From: Serendipita indica DSM 11827
Lineage: Eukaryota; Basidiomycota; Agaricomycetes; Sebacinales; Serendipitaceae
NCBI GenBank assembly: GCA_910890315.1
Contig: CAJVGD010000013.1
Location: 806,001-870,000, forward strand
DNA length: 64,000 nt
Direction: 5' to 3'
Shown: positions 14,501 to 27,003 of the stretch, piece after piece
Layout of the letters: every line of letters begins with the position of its first letter
Position numbering within the stretch: position 1 is the stretch's first letter
Program-made: the position numbers and the translations under genes
The notes under the pieces: model-generated
What the model was told of the DNA's origin: nothing
The model's database searches: none
What the model saw: only the letters and a program-made list of their open reading frames with translations

Positions 14501-14589
14501 ATATTTTTTGTCAGTAGAACAAACTTAATCCTGACTATATCATTGGCCACCTCTTGCGTGTATACCGGAAGGCCCAGCGTCATAGCATC

Positions 14590-15319
14590 ATGGACTATCG
14601 TTTAGAGCGTCAACGACAACATGAAAGGCGGCTGGAGGCACGTGGGGCGACCTTTAAGCCGTCTGGGAATGCAACTACGCTCATATTTGTGTTTGATGAA
14701 AAGAAGGAGCAAACCTCTACAAAGAAATCAAGTCCTCTAAATCGCGAAATCCAAGCTATCAGCGGGTCAAACAAGCTGGCTACTGACCCAATAATTAAAC
14801 CACGCACTACATCCCAGCAAGGCCAACATAGCACAAATATCTGCGTTCCAGATGCTACAGAAAATACCTCTACCGCGGCTACTGATCTCAGCCAACAATC
14901 GCATCCGCAAGACGAGTCCATGGATGACAGTGAAAAGTAATTCGCGTGATTTGAACCAGACAAAGAGTTATTTAATCGTTCTCTTACAGTCGGTTTCGAA
15001 GGCCGGGAGCCTCGAAGCAGCATTTTCTGTCAGTTCGATCCAAGAAAGACAGCTCTGTGATTGCGGGGAGTCAGGATCTCATACAGTAAGTGAATAGGTG
15101 TATAATGGGCAATCTGAATATCATGATTCCAGAACTTCCTGCAAGTCTACTCAGCAAAGGCGCCAACTTTCAGGACTAGGAAACATCGAGGGAGAGTGGT
15201 CTCTGCCAGTGACCACGCAGAGTAGACGCGCTGTTATACAATTTGGGCTTCCTTTAGGCACCCTAAAGGACCGGAAACTTGCACATGAGTACTCGTACGG
15301 GAAGCAAGACAAGGAATAA
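14590..15319 (+). CDS. Hypothetical protein, three exons
   Basis: Not recognised. The frame opens MDYRLERQRQHERRLEARG, a charged helical stretch, followed by TTLIFVFDEKKE and a Ser/Thr/Gln-rich disordered section. Two good introns keep the frame open: one starting at 14937 (GTAATT) and ending TTACAG near 14990, and one starting GTAAGT near 15086 and ending TTCCAG near 15132. The last exon contains AVIQFGLPLGTLKDRKLAHE, which looks like ordered protein, and stops at 15319. It follows the PPR gene by only about 90 bp on the same strand and ends about 50 bp from the convergent SET2 stop. The open frame continues upstream of the ATG as far as a possible splice acceptor near 14517, so it could instead be the C-terminal part of the PPR gene. 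Confidence 0.5.
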
Positions 15320-15369
15320 AGGCACATGTATGACACCATCCATTAAAGACTAGAGATAATTAACGCCAA

Positions 15370-18295
15370 CTAAGGCCCATCTACCTCCATCTCTGTTTCT
15401 CGGTAATCCATTCCTTGCAACAGCTCGTGCGTTTCAGCTTCCATAGGAGAATCCAGTGAACCTTGATTGGACCCGTAAGCAGAAGCAGAACTGTCAGCAA
15501 GGATTGGTTTAGCAGTCCGATCGTTGAGAGGCTTCCTGGGATCCTTTGAGTGTAAAGAGGATTGAAGACCGAGCTTCCCAACATAGCTTTTGACGTAGTG
15601 CTTGATTTTTGCACGTTTCTCCTCCGACAAAGATTCGAGTCTGGCGTTTGATTGGTAGGTTCTCCCTTTTTTCTCTAATTCCGCAATCTTTTCCGTAATC
15701 TGCTGAAGGTTTAGTCGAGTTCGAGAGAAGATTAAGCGAATAGCACCTCTTTCGCATGCCGCTTGAAATCGTCGGGTGAAGCGAACTGGGACTTCCATTG
15801 GGAAAGGTAGCCAACAACGGCTGCACCGACAAGCTTGAGAAGCTGCTTTTCTTTGTTGGAAATCTCGGGTACGTGGGAGACGGAGGCGGGAGTACTGGAG
15901 TCCTCTCTTAGATTGTTTGTGGACCCAATAGGTTTGTCATCCTTCGGACGCTTTTGTCGGTTACCTTTGTCTCTGATTCGTTGCTGCTTCCGCAATAACT
16001 TGACCTCCTTCAGCCGTTGCTCTTCTTCCGCAACAGCAGCTTTCTGTGCTTCTTGGTCCGCCTGCGCTTTTTTTGCATTCTCCATAGCCTGTTGTATGAT
16101 CTGGGACAAGCTGTCTTTAGGAGGTTGGGAGGGTGTAATCGACGTCTGCGGCGGCGTTGCTGTACTAGAAAGGGGCTCTTCCCGCCCGGAGTTGTGGCTG
16201 GATGACGGCCATCGGGAGCTGGATACAATCCCTAGAGGCTTGATGGAGAGGGTAGGTCCAGCTAATCGTGCACGTTTCGTTGGCCGTTCGTTGTCATAAT
16301 CCGTCTCCACTTGATACACTTTGGGTGCGATATCTTCTTCCACCACATCCTAATCCAGGATTATCACGGTCCTAGTTCGGGATAAATATCACTAACCGCT
16401 TTCAGTCTTCTGGGAATCCGATAAACAATCTCAAGAGTTGACCATTGATCGAGAACCTATACACATGTTAATACGAATAAGATTGGATGGCGCTTATTTA
16501 CCTGTTGAGCCAATCCTTTCAAACGAGGATTTGCGGAATTCGTAATATTGGTAATACGAGGCTCGATTTTGGCGTCTTCAATCTTCGTTCGATTAATTAG
16601 CGGCAAGGGTTTGACTGTTTCTAATATCTAGATCATTACTTAGCGAGGCGTTTGTCCAGGAGGTAAAGTCCTCACCATGAGTTGCACGTCATCGTCGTCG
16701 CTGTACTCGTCCATCGTGGAGGATATAACCGTTAATCCCCTTAGTCGAAGAACTTGACGTAGAACGGTGATTTCTTCTGTCATCTGACAAAGGTCAGATC
16801 CTTGAATACCAGCCTAGACCCTTGGACACACCTTGATGCGCTCGAGGAGTTTGATAAGAATCTCGCGCGTATTTGTTTGAGATATCGCGTTCAAAACCTT
16901 TGGTACATCCCCTTCTTGCATGGGCTTGAGGACCGGCTAGCCATCATCGTCAGTTGAAACCAATCACTAACCAAAATTCAATAAACAAACCATGAAATCT
17001 TCTCCGATCTTCATCCCTTTTTTCGACTTGGCTCCTTTCATAATAAGGTTATCCACTTCGTCCTCGATGCCCAAGGCTGAAATAATGAGCCATGTACCAT
17101 TGTACAAACACCTGCATACCTTCAATTGTCGTCCAGTCCATTCCAGCGACATCTGTCTGAGTCTTTCCTCCTATGAAGCCTACACAGTTTGGCTCGCCGC
17201 AGTAACAAGGTTGTGCCGCATGGCTGCAACAAGTTAGGGATGGATTATCAGGTCAACAGTCAGCATGCCTACCCATAACGGTCGGCATTGTAGTTGAACG
17301 TGAGCTCTTCATCTTTGAGGATATCCCTCTTCGCAAATATGCCCATTCTGAGCCCTCCATCTACGACCCATCGTGCGACATAGCAATTAGGATTGCAACT
17401 GTGATTGGCAAACCGCCCAAAACCACCCTTTTTTGTAGCGTCTATAAACTTTGATGTTCTTAGGGCATGTATACCATAGAGTTCTCTAAAACTCACCTCC
17501 CCTTTCTGCAACATCATGAAGTAGAAATGTTCGATCCCTTCATCTCCGTAGTTATCCATCCTTCTCTCGAGGGTCCTTTCATTGATGATCTCGCCAATGT
17601 ATTCATAAATAAATTCGTCACTTGAAACCATATGAGGGGTTGATGCGTCAGCAGAAGAGAATATCAAGTACCGTTTGATGGGCGAGGCTGCTCGAAGACC
17701 GTAGCCTTTTTTCTCTGTCTTCACTACATGTATATTCGCGTATTGTCTCTTCTGGAACCTACGAGGCGGATTCAGATTCAGAACCAATCTGAACATGTCC
17801 TTACCGTTGATTCTGACAAAATACACCACAGCGGCATTCTTCTTCAACGCATTCGACTAGAGTTAGCCTATTGATACAATCCGAGTTTGGACCGCAGGCG
17901 CGGTCAAGCGGGTCGCCTGAACATCGTCAGGTCAGGACCATATAGAGAGCGGGTGACCAAAAAGCACCTGGTTTATAGTAACACTCGCAGCCCATCGCAT
18001 CTTCTTGTATCTTTGGCTTGGCCATTTGTCTATTCTGAAGCCAGTTGGTATCTAGACGATGAAATGTCCGGAGTGCCTCTTCTTCGGCTCTTGGATAGTC
18101 AGTTATAAGCTGCACTGTCAACTTCTGCTGCTTTTTGGAGGTTGGTGGTCGCCTCGAGGAGGTCGGAGGCTTTGTCTGCGCAGGAGGCGTCCGAGACGGT
18201 GTTGGTCTGCGCTCTCCCGTTGGCATGGGGCTGTCTCGACTAGAGAGCGCCTCGGAATTGGTGCGTGATACATCGACATGGTTCCCAAGTTCCAT
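15370..18295 (-). CDS. SET2: Histone H3 lysine-36 methyltransferase SET2
   Basis: SET2 rides on phosphorylated RNA polymerase II and methylates H3K36 in transcribed chromatin. The start at 18295 ([17 protein letters not shown]) is the first ATG; the frame upstream opens only with GTG. Domains in order: the AWS motif [17 protein letters not shown] and ECRCG near 17840-17920; the SET domain at about 17270-17770 with [20 protein letters not shown] and [12 protein letters not shown]; post-[17 protein letters not shown] near 17170-17230; a helical region with [20 protein letters not shown] near 16400-16500; and the SRI domain at about 15600-15830, where HAKE is spliced to [21 protein letters not shown] do not see an obvious WW domain. 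The 5' region is shared with divergent RPA49. Confidence 0.93.
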
Positions 18296-18573
18296 TGGTA
18301 AACGCCAACCGGCCTGGGGAACAGATTGGTTCACCTTGCAAACGCTTTGGGATGTTCTCTAGCCCCTAAATTTGGCGATACGATACCTCTTTTCCTGGCA
18401 AACGCGCAAAGACGCGAGGTCCCAAACAAATCCGGAGACGGTCACGTCCAGGTGTAAGATTCCACCTCACTGCGAACCGTCACTCAAGGTATTGTCAATG
18501 ACTGGATTTAAACTATGTTATTTAATGATTAAATACCTTGACCAACATGACTACAGGTTTGATCTCGACGACG

Positions 18574-20172
18574 ATGGCAACTCAAGCACGTCCAACATCC
18601 CTCAGTAAAAAAAGGAAACGAGACGCTCTGGAGGAAGATACAAACGACCTGCAGACGCGGATAACCTGCATGCAGACCTCCCCAGGCGTCAGCGGCCCAG
18701 CTTTCGGTTCGTATGATATCGTATGAAAACCAGATTGGCCTCCTAACGAGGCATTCAGCCCTTTTCCCGGCCGTTTTTCCCGCAGAAGATACACTCTTCT
18801 CTGCGTTCACGGACGATCTGGCCACGACGGTGGATGCTCCAAAATGCAAGAGCCTCATCGGTGGCGAGACTGCCAACATACTATACACGAGCTTCAACAA
18901 GGACAAAGTGGAGCCGGCTAATGAATGCCAGTTAGTCCTATGCTATTGGTGAATACATTGGCACATGAGTCTGATATAATCTCAGATATTTGGTTGCCAT
19001 TCGCAATAGGCGTACGAACGAACTTGTACTGAGTCCAGGACCTCTGTACATCGTGAGTCACCAAGTCAAGGTACTACAATCGCTCGATGGTGGATCGCAA
19101 GGGTTGCAGGAGCATATGGTAGCCCGAAACCAGCTTGGGGAGGCATTTGGGACCAAGAAAGCAAAGGCAGCGCTTCGCACAGCGGAGAGAAATAAAGTAG
19201 ATGTTACTGCTATGGCTGGCGTTTCCAATTTGCTTCAGACATCTATCGAGGCGAAGACGGATTCACTCCCACAATTAGCAGACGGCTCTTCGGAGCATAG
19301 TCACAACCGTCATATTCCTCGTTATAATCAAGATGCACAAAGTCCAGCAGAGGTAAGTGACCATTACAGGGTCGACAGATACTCATCAAAATACAAGATT
19401 TACCCACTTGACTCTGTGATATCCGAGCCAGAGTTCGCTGCTATCTCCTGGAATTTGATACGGCCAGAGTCTCTTCCATATAGGAAAAGTACTTGGGTCA
19501 ATGAACGTCTCAGACGGAAGGAGGGCAAACCATCCAAATATGAAAAGTCAATACAGTGCGTTGAATGGGAATAATGTTTCCTTTGGTCTCACCACCCGTC
19601 TAGAAAAGTAGTTTTCTATGTTTCGGCGATGTTTTACTTTCGGAGAGTAGCCACACGAGCGATGAAACGGGAAGACCTTCGCGAAAAATTGGCGATCCTG
19701 CCAGATGTGATCGTCGAATCCCTCGTCTCGCGTTTCACAGAGGCGGTTAGGGGAAATGACACGTATGCAAATTGATCACAGTAGTGCGTCTCGCCTAATG
19801 ATTTGACAGCGTTATTTCAACCCCTCAGAAGGAGGCGGAGTTGCTGACCCATCTTCTCGTCTTGTGCCTCCGAGTGGACAACTTCTTATGTGATCCCAAG
19901 ATTCTTGCTGCAGATTTGAGCATGTCATTGAGCAGGTTTGTCGGTCCCCATGGCTCATCCTTTGCTTATACACAGTTAGTGTCCAAGGATTGTTCAAAAG
20001 CCTTGGTGAGTTTATCCCAGCCCCGTACAGCAGCGACTCAAGTTGCACAGGTTGCATTATTGCTGTACCCTCAAAGGCCGAACAGAGCATGGGACAGACG
20101 AGTGACCAAAAGATGGCCATCTTACGTACTCCATTCAAGTTGCCGACCCCCTCTAGGCGCAAACGAGTATAA
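18574..20172 (+). CDS. RPA49: RNA polymerase I subunit A49
   Basis: RPA49 forms the TFIIF/TFIIE-like heterodimer of RNA polymerase I and aids rDNA initiation and elongation. After a basic N-terminus (LSKKRKRDALEEDTNDLQ), exons encode FALFPAVFPAEDTLFSAF, the dimerisation-domain strand YLVAIRNRRTNELVLSPGPL and the family hallmark AFGTKKAKAALRTAERNKVD. The C-terminal tandem winged-helix part follows (STWVNERLRRKEGKPSKYEK, then ILAADLSMSLS) and the gene ends TPFKLPTPSRRKRV. One intron must use the acceptor at about 19979, because the acceptor a few bases earlier would bring in a stop. The start could also be the in-frame ATG at 18547; 18574 has the better context (acgATGG). It is divergent from SET2 and convergent with KAP95. 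Confidence 0.87.
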
Positions 20173-20452
20173 TGTGAAGTAAAGTGGATTGATCTTCATA
20201 TCTACAATCTCCCTCTGAGAGTGGTCTGTGATCTGTCGACTCGACGCGCAACAATACAGTGGAAACAGTGCGAATGATGAATATTATCTACGGAGAGGGT
20301 ATGCATGCCAGTCGAGATATCATCCGTTAGATGACAAAGGCTTGTGAGTGAGGGATGGGTTGCTTTAGTGATCCGATCGGCCCACTACTGAGTAGCGCGC
20401 TTGATCATCTATCATCAATATGTGAGCATATACTTTCAGCCACTGAGTACTA

Positions 20453-23400
20453 TCAACTTGCCTCTCTCGCCCATCGGAGCGTCTTTTTAAGGTCAGGATT
20501 TCGGGTTTTTGTCTTGACTAACGATGCGACCCAGTCTTGTAGCAGAAGATCCTTAAGCTGGCCGCTGGGAAATGTTTCCGCAAGGTCTCCAATCAACCCG
20601 GCACATTGTTTTAGAACTCCTTCCGAATGGTCGTCGTCGTAGACCAACTGAATAAACCCGAAAATAGACAGAGTGTGCTCTAGTAAGAGAGTTTCTAGTC
20701 ACAGTAGTCAGCATCAGTCACTTTGAGAGTTAAATAATAGCTACTCTTGTCCGTGGTTTTCAGGCCAGTCACAATTCCTGTGTACGCCTCCAGAATGGCC
20801 TCGCGGAGTTGACTGTAATAGTCAAACGTCTCGTAGTCCTTCTATAGATAGAGTTCAGCAAGATGAAGCGATAAAGATACTCAGGTACGCACAGGGTCTA
20901 CCTTCTGCTCTCCGGCCTGCCTCAATACCACGGTCGTCCCGTTGAGATACGGTTCAAATGCTGGGCCAATTGCCATAGCGATGTCGCCAAAGCAAGCCAC
21001 GACGGAGACTTTCACACTCTTATCGAGGACAGGACTGGTCAGGTTCTCATAGAGGGCGGTCATGAACATGGAGCAATAAGCGGCGCTGAGCTCCCCGAGG
21101 GCACGACAGACATCCCCGATGAGGCCGACAGCAACAGAGCACAGCTGCGGGTCTTCATGGGCCTTCAGTGCTGGTGCCAGGAACGGCAAAAACGCTTGAA
21201 GGTATGGGTGGAAACCTTGCTCAAGAGCTGTTCTTTCTCGTCAGTTCTGTCTAATAGAATAAATTTCCAATTCTTACCTGACGCCATATTGCCCACCACC
21301 AGGAAAGCGTCTTCAAGAACAGTAGATTGTTTCCCAGCAACTTGGATGAGCTGCAAAACAAGGGTCATAATCTTGTCTGCTAGGGGCTGGATCTCCCGGC
21401 CGAGTTTGCGAGTCACACACTAGGGGGTTTTAGGGCAAAACGACGGATCCGGGAGAGACACGCACACTAATGATGCTGCAAAAGTTGCCTTGAAGCTCGT
21501 TCCAATTGTTGCGATCGTCCACACCAAGCAGTTGGTTCTAGAACAAATGTCAGAACAGCAAGAGAGATCAGTGCAATCATATTCTACCGTCATGCCTAAG
21601 AGTGCCTCCATGCGAGCCAGGATGCTCATGACCACTTGTCGGACAACATTGAGGACATCTTTGGGTGCATGGGTTACGTATGATGCCAGTGCCTCGTACG
21701 CAGCGGTGCGCGAATGGGCCTCGTTCGAGTTACTGAGAAAGTTCAGTGACGGAGCAGTAACATAGCAAATGGTGCACCTTTCCGTGACTCTCATCAACGC
21801 AGCCACAATGCCCTCGTAATAGGGAGATAGATGTCCGGTCGGGACATCCTCCATGCCATCGTTGATCTGATCCGAAAGCGTCATGAGTGCCCATGAGGCA
21901 TTCGTAATTATACGAGGGCTATCCTCCAGTCCAGCAACCAGGGCTTGAACAAGAGGGCCAAGATGTGTCTCTGGATTGATGGTGGTGACGAGGATATCGC
22001 ATATGCGTCCAAGGGTCCAGGCTGTCGTGTCCTTGACATGGGTGTTTTCGTCTCGCATCATTTCAATCAGCAGACCAATGGCCTGAGTAACCAAAGGTGC
22101 AAGCAACTGAGGGTCAGGCCCATCGAGAATGGAGCCAAATGTCATGACAGCGGCCTCTCGATGGTGCCAATCAGGAGACTTGATGTTGCTCTCGATGAAC
22201 GGAATGACGAAACTGACAATTGAATCGCCAACGGCCTGGGAGAGAAGAGTTAGGCATGTACCCGCCGCCATGGAGATATTCCATTCGTCCTCTTCCGCAT
22301 CCTCTTCCTGTCTCATGAGCAATCGTAGGATGACAGGGATGATCTCGGGAAGCGCAACCTTGGCGAAGTATTTGCTCTCGCGCTCAGGTTGATCTCCAAA
22401 TTCTTGAGCCTACAGTGATGATAATCAGAACTCGCGCACAAGAAAGGCCGACACACTAACATCTGCAGCTTCGATAGCGAGGTCAATTTCTTCTTCGCAA
22501 ACAGTCGACCAGAATTCGACGGCTTGAAGTGCAACACGCTCGTCTGGGTGATTCATTCCAAGAACCGTGAGGCCGAACAATGCTCTTTCCATGTAGTAGC
22601 TCATTTTGTCGTAATAGAGCGACATGATTCGCACAAGTGTTTCGAATGCTGCTACTTGAACGAGGACTGCTGGGTTTTGTGTTGCTTCACAAACAACTTG
22701 CATAATATAGTTGCGCTCTCCCTATTTACGTCTTGGTATCTCAGACTGTATGTTGATCATGCCTGAACTCACCTCACGATCAAAATTTTCTTTGATAAAT
22801 TCCAGACAGTTGTACAGCGCCTTCATTGCAGCCAATTGGACCTCGGGAGATGGTTCGTCTCTCCGTGCGCCTTGGACAACTGCTGTCAAGATCTCGTTGG
22901 ATCTGACCTTGAGAATTTCTGGTGACTACACCGAGTTAGCGATTCTGCTTGCTCAGCGAATCCCTGGGAACGGGTACGCACGATTGTTTCGCAAATAAAC
23001 CCGATGCATTGAAGCGCGGCCACTCGGGTGTTTAGATCGCCTGAACTGACGCCAGCAAGCAGATTGGTGATAAGATCTGGCCACTGATCATTTGGAAGTT
23101 CAATGGCTGCAATCGCGGCGACAACTTGGGCAGCGACGGCACCGACCCGGGCGGCCGACGAGCTGAGGGCTCTGAGTGAATCGGTTTTGACCTTTATCTT
23201 GTATTCATCTGGGACGTTCAGCCAACGTGCTGTAACTTCGGCTTGACGCGTCTCATCCTGACGGCTCGTCAGAGAGTATTTGGGACAAATATCGAAGCAC
23301 CGACTTTGGATGTAAACGCGTTTTTGAGAGCGAGGCCTGCGGCATTTCGGATATGAGGCTGCGAATGGTCGTTGACCAGCTCGGCGGAAAGTAAGGTCGC

Positions 23401-23620
23401 ATACGCGGCCTAGAGGAACGTTGTAAGACGGATCTAGTTGATCAATTAAACAAACTGACAAAATTCTGGATAGAGGCGGTTTCGAGTTGCTGTGTAGCAG
23501 CTTGACGTGTGTTCGCGTCTATAACATGGCCATGTGTGGTCAGCTACGAGCCGAGTCTAGGAAGAAAACGCGCAACATACCCGCAGCGAGCGTTGCGGCG
23601 AGGACGGCGGCGATGTCCAT
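20453..23620 (-). CDS. KAP95: Importin subunit beta-1 (karyopherin beta)
   Basis: This is the HEAT-repeat nuclear import receptor that carries importin-alpha cargo, or binds cargo directly, through the nuclear pore and is released by Ran-GTP. A short first exon ([13 protein letters not shown], from 23620) is followed after an intron by a segment encoding [17 protein letters not shown], typical of the first HEAT repeat. The long exon 21420-22322 has the acidic loop [19 protein letters not shown], then [20 protein letters not shown] and [12 protein letters not shown], which are family hallmarks. The last exon ends [11 protein letters not shown]. The gene spans about 3.2 kb with many introns. 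It is convergent with RPA49 (about 280 bp between stops) and divergent from LSM7 (217 bp between starts). Confidence 0.93.
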
Positions 23621-23837
23621 GATGCTAGACGAGCTCCTTGAGTGGCGATCCAAGAATTATGGCGCGATTCTGTCTGATGTCTACTCGCAGTGGAGATCCT
23701 GCTATTCCCTAATGTCAATAACGCGTCCAGCTGGCCACAGAGAGCTGGCGACGCGCGGGTTTGAAAGGATCGAGGAGATTGGAGGGTCTAAAAGGCTTTT
23801 GGAGGTGCCCACATTTGTCCGCATACATCAGCTGAGC

Positions 23838-24354
23838 ATGGAACGAGTACGTTGTCATATTTGAAACCAAACCATCGATCTTTCTCATCTCCTTTGCATC
23901 GTCTCAGGGCAGAGGCACTCCAAGAGGGAGTTCAGCTCGCGGCGGCAAGCGAGGAGCTGGCGCTGGCGCATCTCAGGACAAGCCAAAACGCGAAGCAATT
24001 CTAGATCTGTCAAAGTACGTGGGATCTAAAGTACGAGTGACCTTTACGGGCGGACGCCAAGGTCAGATACCCAAACTGGGCTTCAAATCCATGTCTGAGC
24101 GCTCACACGATAGTGACCGGGATCCTCAAAGGATTTGACCAACTACTGAACCTTGTTCTTGATCAAGTGGAGGAGCAAGTCTCTGGTAAGTCATTTGTGT
24201 GGATCCCTTGTTGCATTAAATTTGATGTCAATTTCCAGAGCTTCAACAGAATCCGCGGCAATTGGGTTTAGCAGTCGTACGAGGCCCTACTGTCACCCTT
24301 ATCGCCCCCGATGACGGTTACGAGGAAATCGACGACCCCTTTGGCACATCTTAG
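23838..24354 (+). CDS. LSM7: U6 snRNA-associated Sm-like protein LSm7
   Basis: LSm7 is a ring subunit of LSm1-7 (mRNA decapping) and LSm2-8 (U6 snRNA). The first coding exon is only nine bases (23838-23846, Met-Glu-Arg), followed by a 61-nt intron; this start is inferred because the next exon has no ATG and the join reads MERGRGTPRGSSARGGKRGA. The Sm fold follows: AILDLSKYVGSKVRVTFTGG (Sm1), then TGILKGFDQLLNLVLDQVEE and, after another intron, RQLGLAVVRGPTVTLIAPDD (Sm2). The tail is IDDPFGTS. Length is about the usual for LSm7. It ends about 100 bp from the convergent PAN3 stop. Confidence 0.93.
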
Positions 24355-24457
24355 CCGTATCTTCCTTTGGGTCATGAAATATCATGACTGTATACGATTT
24401 GTGTCAAATGTACTAATACACTCCAGAGACCAACTCTCTAGGAAGACGGTCAGCCAG

Positions 24458-26948
24458 TCAGCCAAAGCGTCCATACAAGCCATCCCACCTAAAAGCAGAC
24501 TCAACGCAGCGCTTGATCTCCTTGTACGATACGACCAGACAACTCTGCTCGTCTCGAGACACCAGCATAAGCTTCTCCTCTGATCCGCAATCGAGCTATA
24601 CAATATGGTGAACCATAACGAATAGGAGTCCGCAGAAACAGTTACCTTGTTCAGGTGCATTAGCACATGTGAGAGACTAACAACCGGCCGCCCGTGCTCG
24701 TCCACTGCGTGAAAGACGAGATCTCGAAACAATTTCACAATATATTTGTCGCCCGTCTCTGACCACCTAAAATCCCGCGCAAATCTGATGATAACTTAGA
24801 TGCACAGCGTTGTTCACAGGCGTCGGACACTCACTCGGGTCGTTCATTGATGAAACCAAACTTGCTCAAAAGCCTGACCAGACGACCGTTCTCGAGTTCG
24901 CAAGCCAGCTGAGCTTCCAAAGAGTCTGAACGTCTATGCACCGAAGTGAGTCCCATTTACAGGCGAGTAGGTTTGTCTCACAGTTGCATTGCGTCCATTT
25001 CTTGTAAGAGCCGACCTCCTATGAAGTCGAAGACTTGTCCGATGATCTGGGTAATAAAAAGTAAATTAAAGTCTGCCTGAGCTGCCTCGCAGACCTTTGG
25101 TGTGCCATGTGTTGCGAGAGGGGGCGGCTGCAGGAGAAAGTGAATAGCATTCTTAAGCTCCTGGGAATAGACTCTCGAAATAAATTCAAGCGTCTTTGCG
25201 TAATTGATACCGATGTTTGCGTTTCGACAGCAAAGTGCGAGCATCAATCTTCCAAACGCTATCATATCCTCTTGCTTTTCAAAACGTCAGTCACCATGAG
25301 CTCTAACTGGTACACTAGCTGGCACCTGTTGTGTTGCCCTATCCTGTGTGTCCAATCCGACGAGGTCCGCAAGGCCGCAACAGTTGATGTGTAGCCTAGA
25401 TAAACTAAGTAAAAGTAATTGTCCTCTACAAGTGACAAACCTCGATTTTCCCGTCAACAGGATTTTGGTGGCATCCAACACTCGAAAGGCCAATGCTCGG
25501 TCATGAATAGCTTTCATGGCATTCGCTATTTGGATAAGGAAGGACCAAAGAGTAGTCTCCGGGATCGGATCGAGTTGGTCAGTTCTCAACTGGCGGTTCG
25601 TGAAGGCGCTTGTTCGGGGCTTTAAGAAAGTGTCGAAAAGAGTTGTGGCCAAAGGATAGTAGTCGTAGACAAGTACCAGAGCTAGTGAAAGGAGTAAATG
25701 CTGGGTGCATACTTGGTGAATCACGGACAACTATCATTAAAGGCTCTCGTCGTGAAGGCTTCCCGAAAACTCGCAATGTTCGGATGGATTATCCGCTTCC
25801 AGAGTTCAGCGTTGGCTAGAATGGATTCATGTGCAAGGTGAAAATCTATGTTTACAATCGTGAACACGGGTAGTACAACGGGTGGACACTATACTCACTT
25901 TCCAAGCGCCTTAGGGCGTAGACGCTTCCATTAGATGTGCTGGTCGCTCGATAGCAAATCGAGTTCCAGTGCCCGAAATACTTGCGACGATCCCCGGCTA
26001 CTGGCTCCAGAGGTGATAGCGAATGATAATGGTGGACTTCAGGAAGTGCTACTGTCGAAACTGGTGGCGCCCAGATGTCATCCATGCGCCGTTGGAGCTC
26101 CAATCTAATGTCTTCCGCTACGAAGAACCCTCCTTTCGACGCAGACTGATCCGAAACTGGTACGGCGGACTTGGTGTAAAGGTGATAATCAAGCTGGTGC
26201 GGGTGAGTCATGTAGCCTCCGGAAACCCACCAAAGCCTCACCGGGTACAGTGCCCCACCTGAAGGTTTGGCATAAAACTCTTCGGCGCTCTGCTCACGAC
26301 GGTTAGAATTTGCTGAAGGCAGAGGCGGCACATCATACAGAATCTTGCAACTCGGCTCTAGATGCGGGGCCCTGAGACACGGGTTCCGGAAAGGATACAC
26401 TGTCGCCATGTCAGTAGAGACACCTGAAGGGTGGAGACTCGGCAGACGTTGGGCCATGAGTCAAGGCTCCTGGAACAAATTCGGGCGCATTCACGTGTTG
26501 TGCTAACACGGGAGACGCGATACGAGCCCTAGGGCACTCTCTTGTCAGCGGGATCTTTGCATCTGGGCGTGCTTACAAGTTATTAGGATCGGGTAGGCTT
26601 TCAGCCTGCGGAGATTTCTCCTCGTAGTTGAGCACATCTAGCATTCGGACTATTGGAAGCGCACCGGAGGATGGTAGAAAGCACATCCCTTGCCTTCATA
26701 CTTGCAATTTCTGTTCATCGCGTCAGGAAACGGATTCATGTATGCGTCAGGCCACGTGTACCCATATATCAGGACATTCCGACACTGGCGTTGTTGGGAG
26801 GGTTCTATTTTTGAGTATCAATTGTTACACAAGATCAAATGGCAGAAAATGCCGCACCGCTTGGCTTGCGAACCGTTGTAGATGCACTTGCAGTCGAGGA
26901 CCCAGGATTTACAATCTGGATTGCACTCGAGGCGGGCTGTGGAGGCAT
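24458..26948 (-). CDS. PAN3: PAN2-PAN3 deadenylase regulatory subunit PAN3
   Basis: PAN3 recruits the PAN2 nuclease to poly(A)-binding protein and trims mRNA poly(A) tails in the cytoplasm. The N-terminal CCCH zinc finger is rebuilt across two introns: exon 1 (26948 to about 26885) encodes [16 protein letters not shown] and TTVRKPS, and the following exons join to [20 protein letters not shown]. The pseudokinase region includes [20 protein letters not shown] and TTLFDTF, followed by the C-terminal knob LEFISRVYS and [20 protein letters not shown]. The end [20 protein letters not shown] then CVESAF is typical, with a short extra tail to the TGA at 24458. Exon 1 lies only 55 bp from the likely start of the divergent cytidylyltransferase gene, and gene callers may miss it. 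Confidence 0.9.
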
Positions 26949-27003
26949 CGGCGCAGGGTCCAAGGTTTCGCCACTCCCTTCTTGGACAACGCGCAACCTG
27001 TCG

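Noticed and set aside
15835-16299. Plus-strand open frame of about 150 codons inside SET2, rich in Cys, Ser and Phe
   Set aside because: It is the antisense shadow of the Lys/Glu-rich linker of SET2.
26839-27003. Plus-strand ATG at 26839 as the start of the cytidylyltransferase
   Set aside because: The same DNA carries the well-supported PAN3 exon 1 on the other strand and the N-terminal amino acids show no family likeness; the ATG at 27004 is preferred, though not proven.
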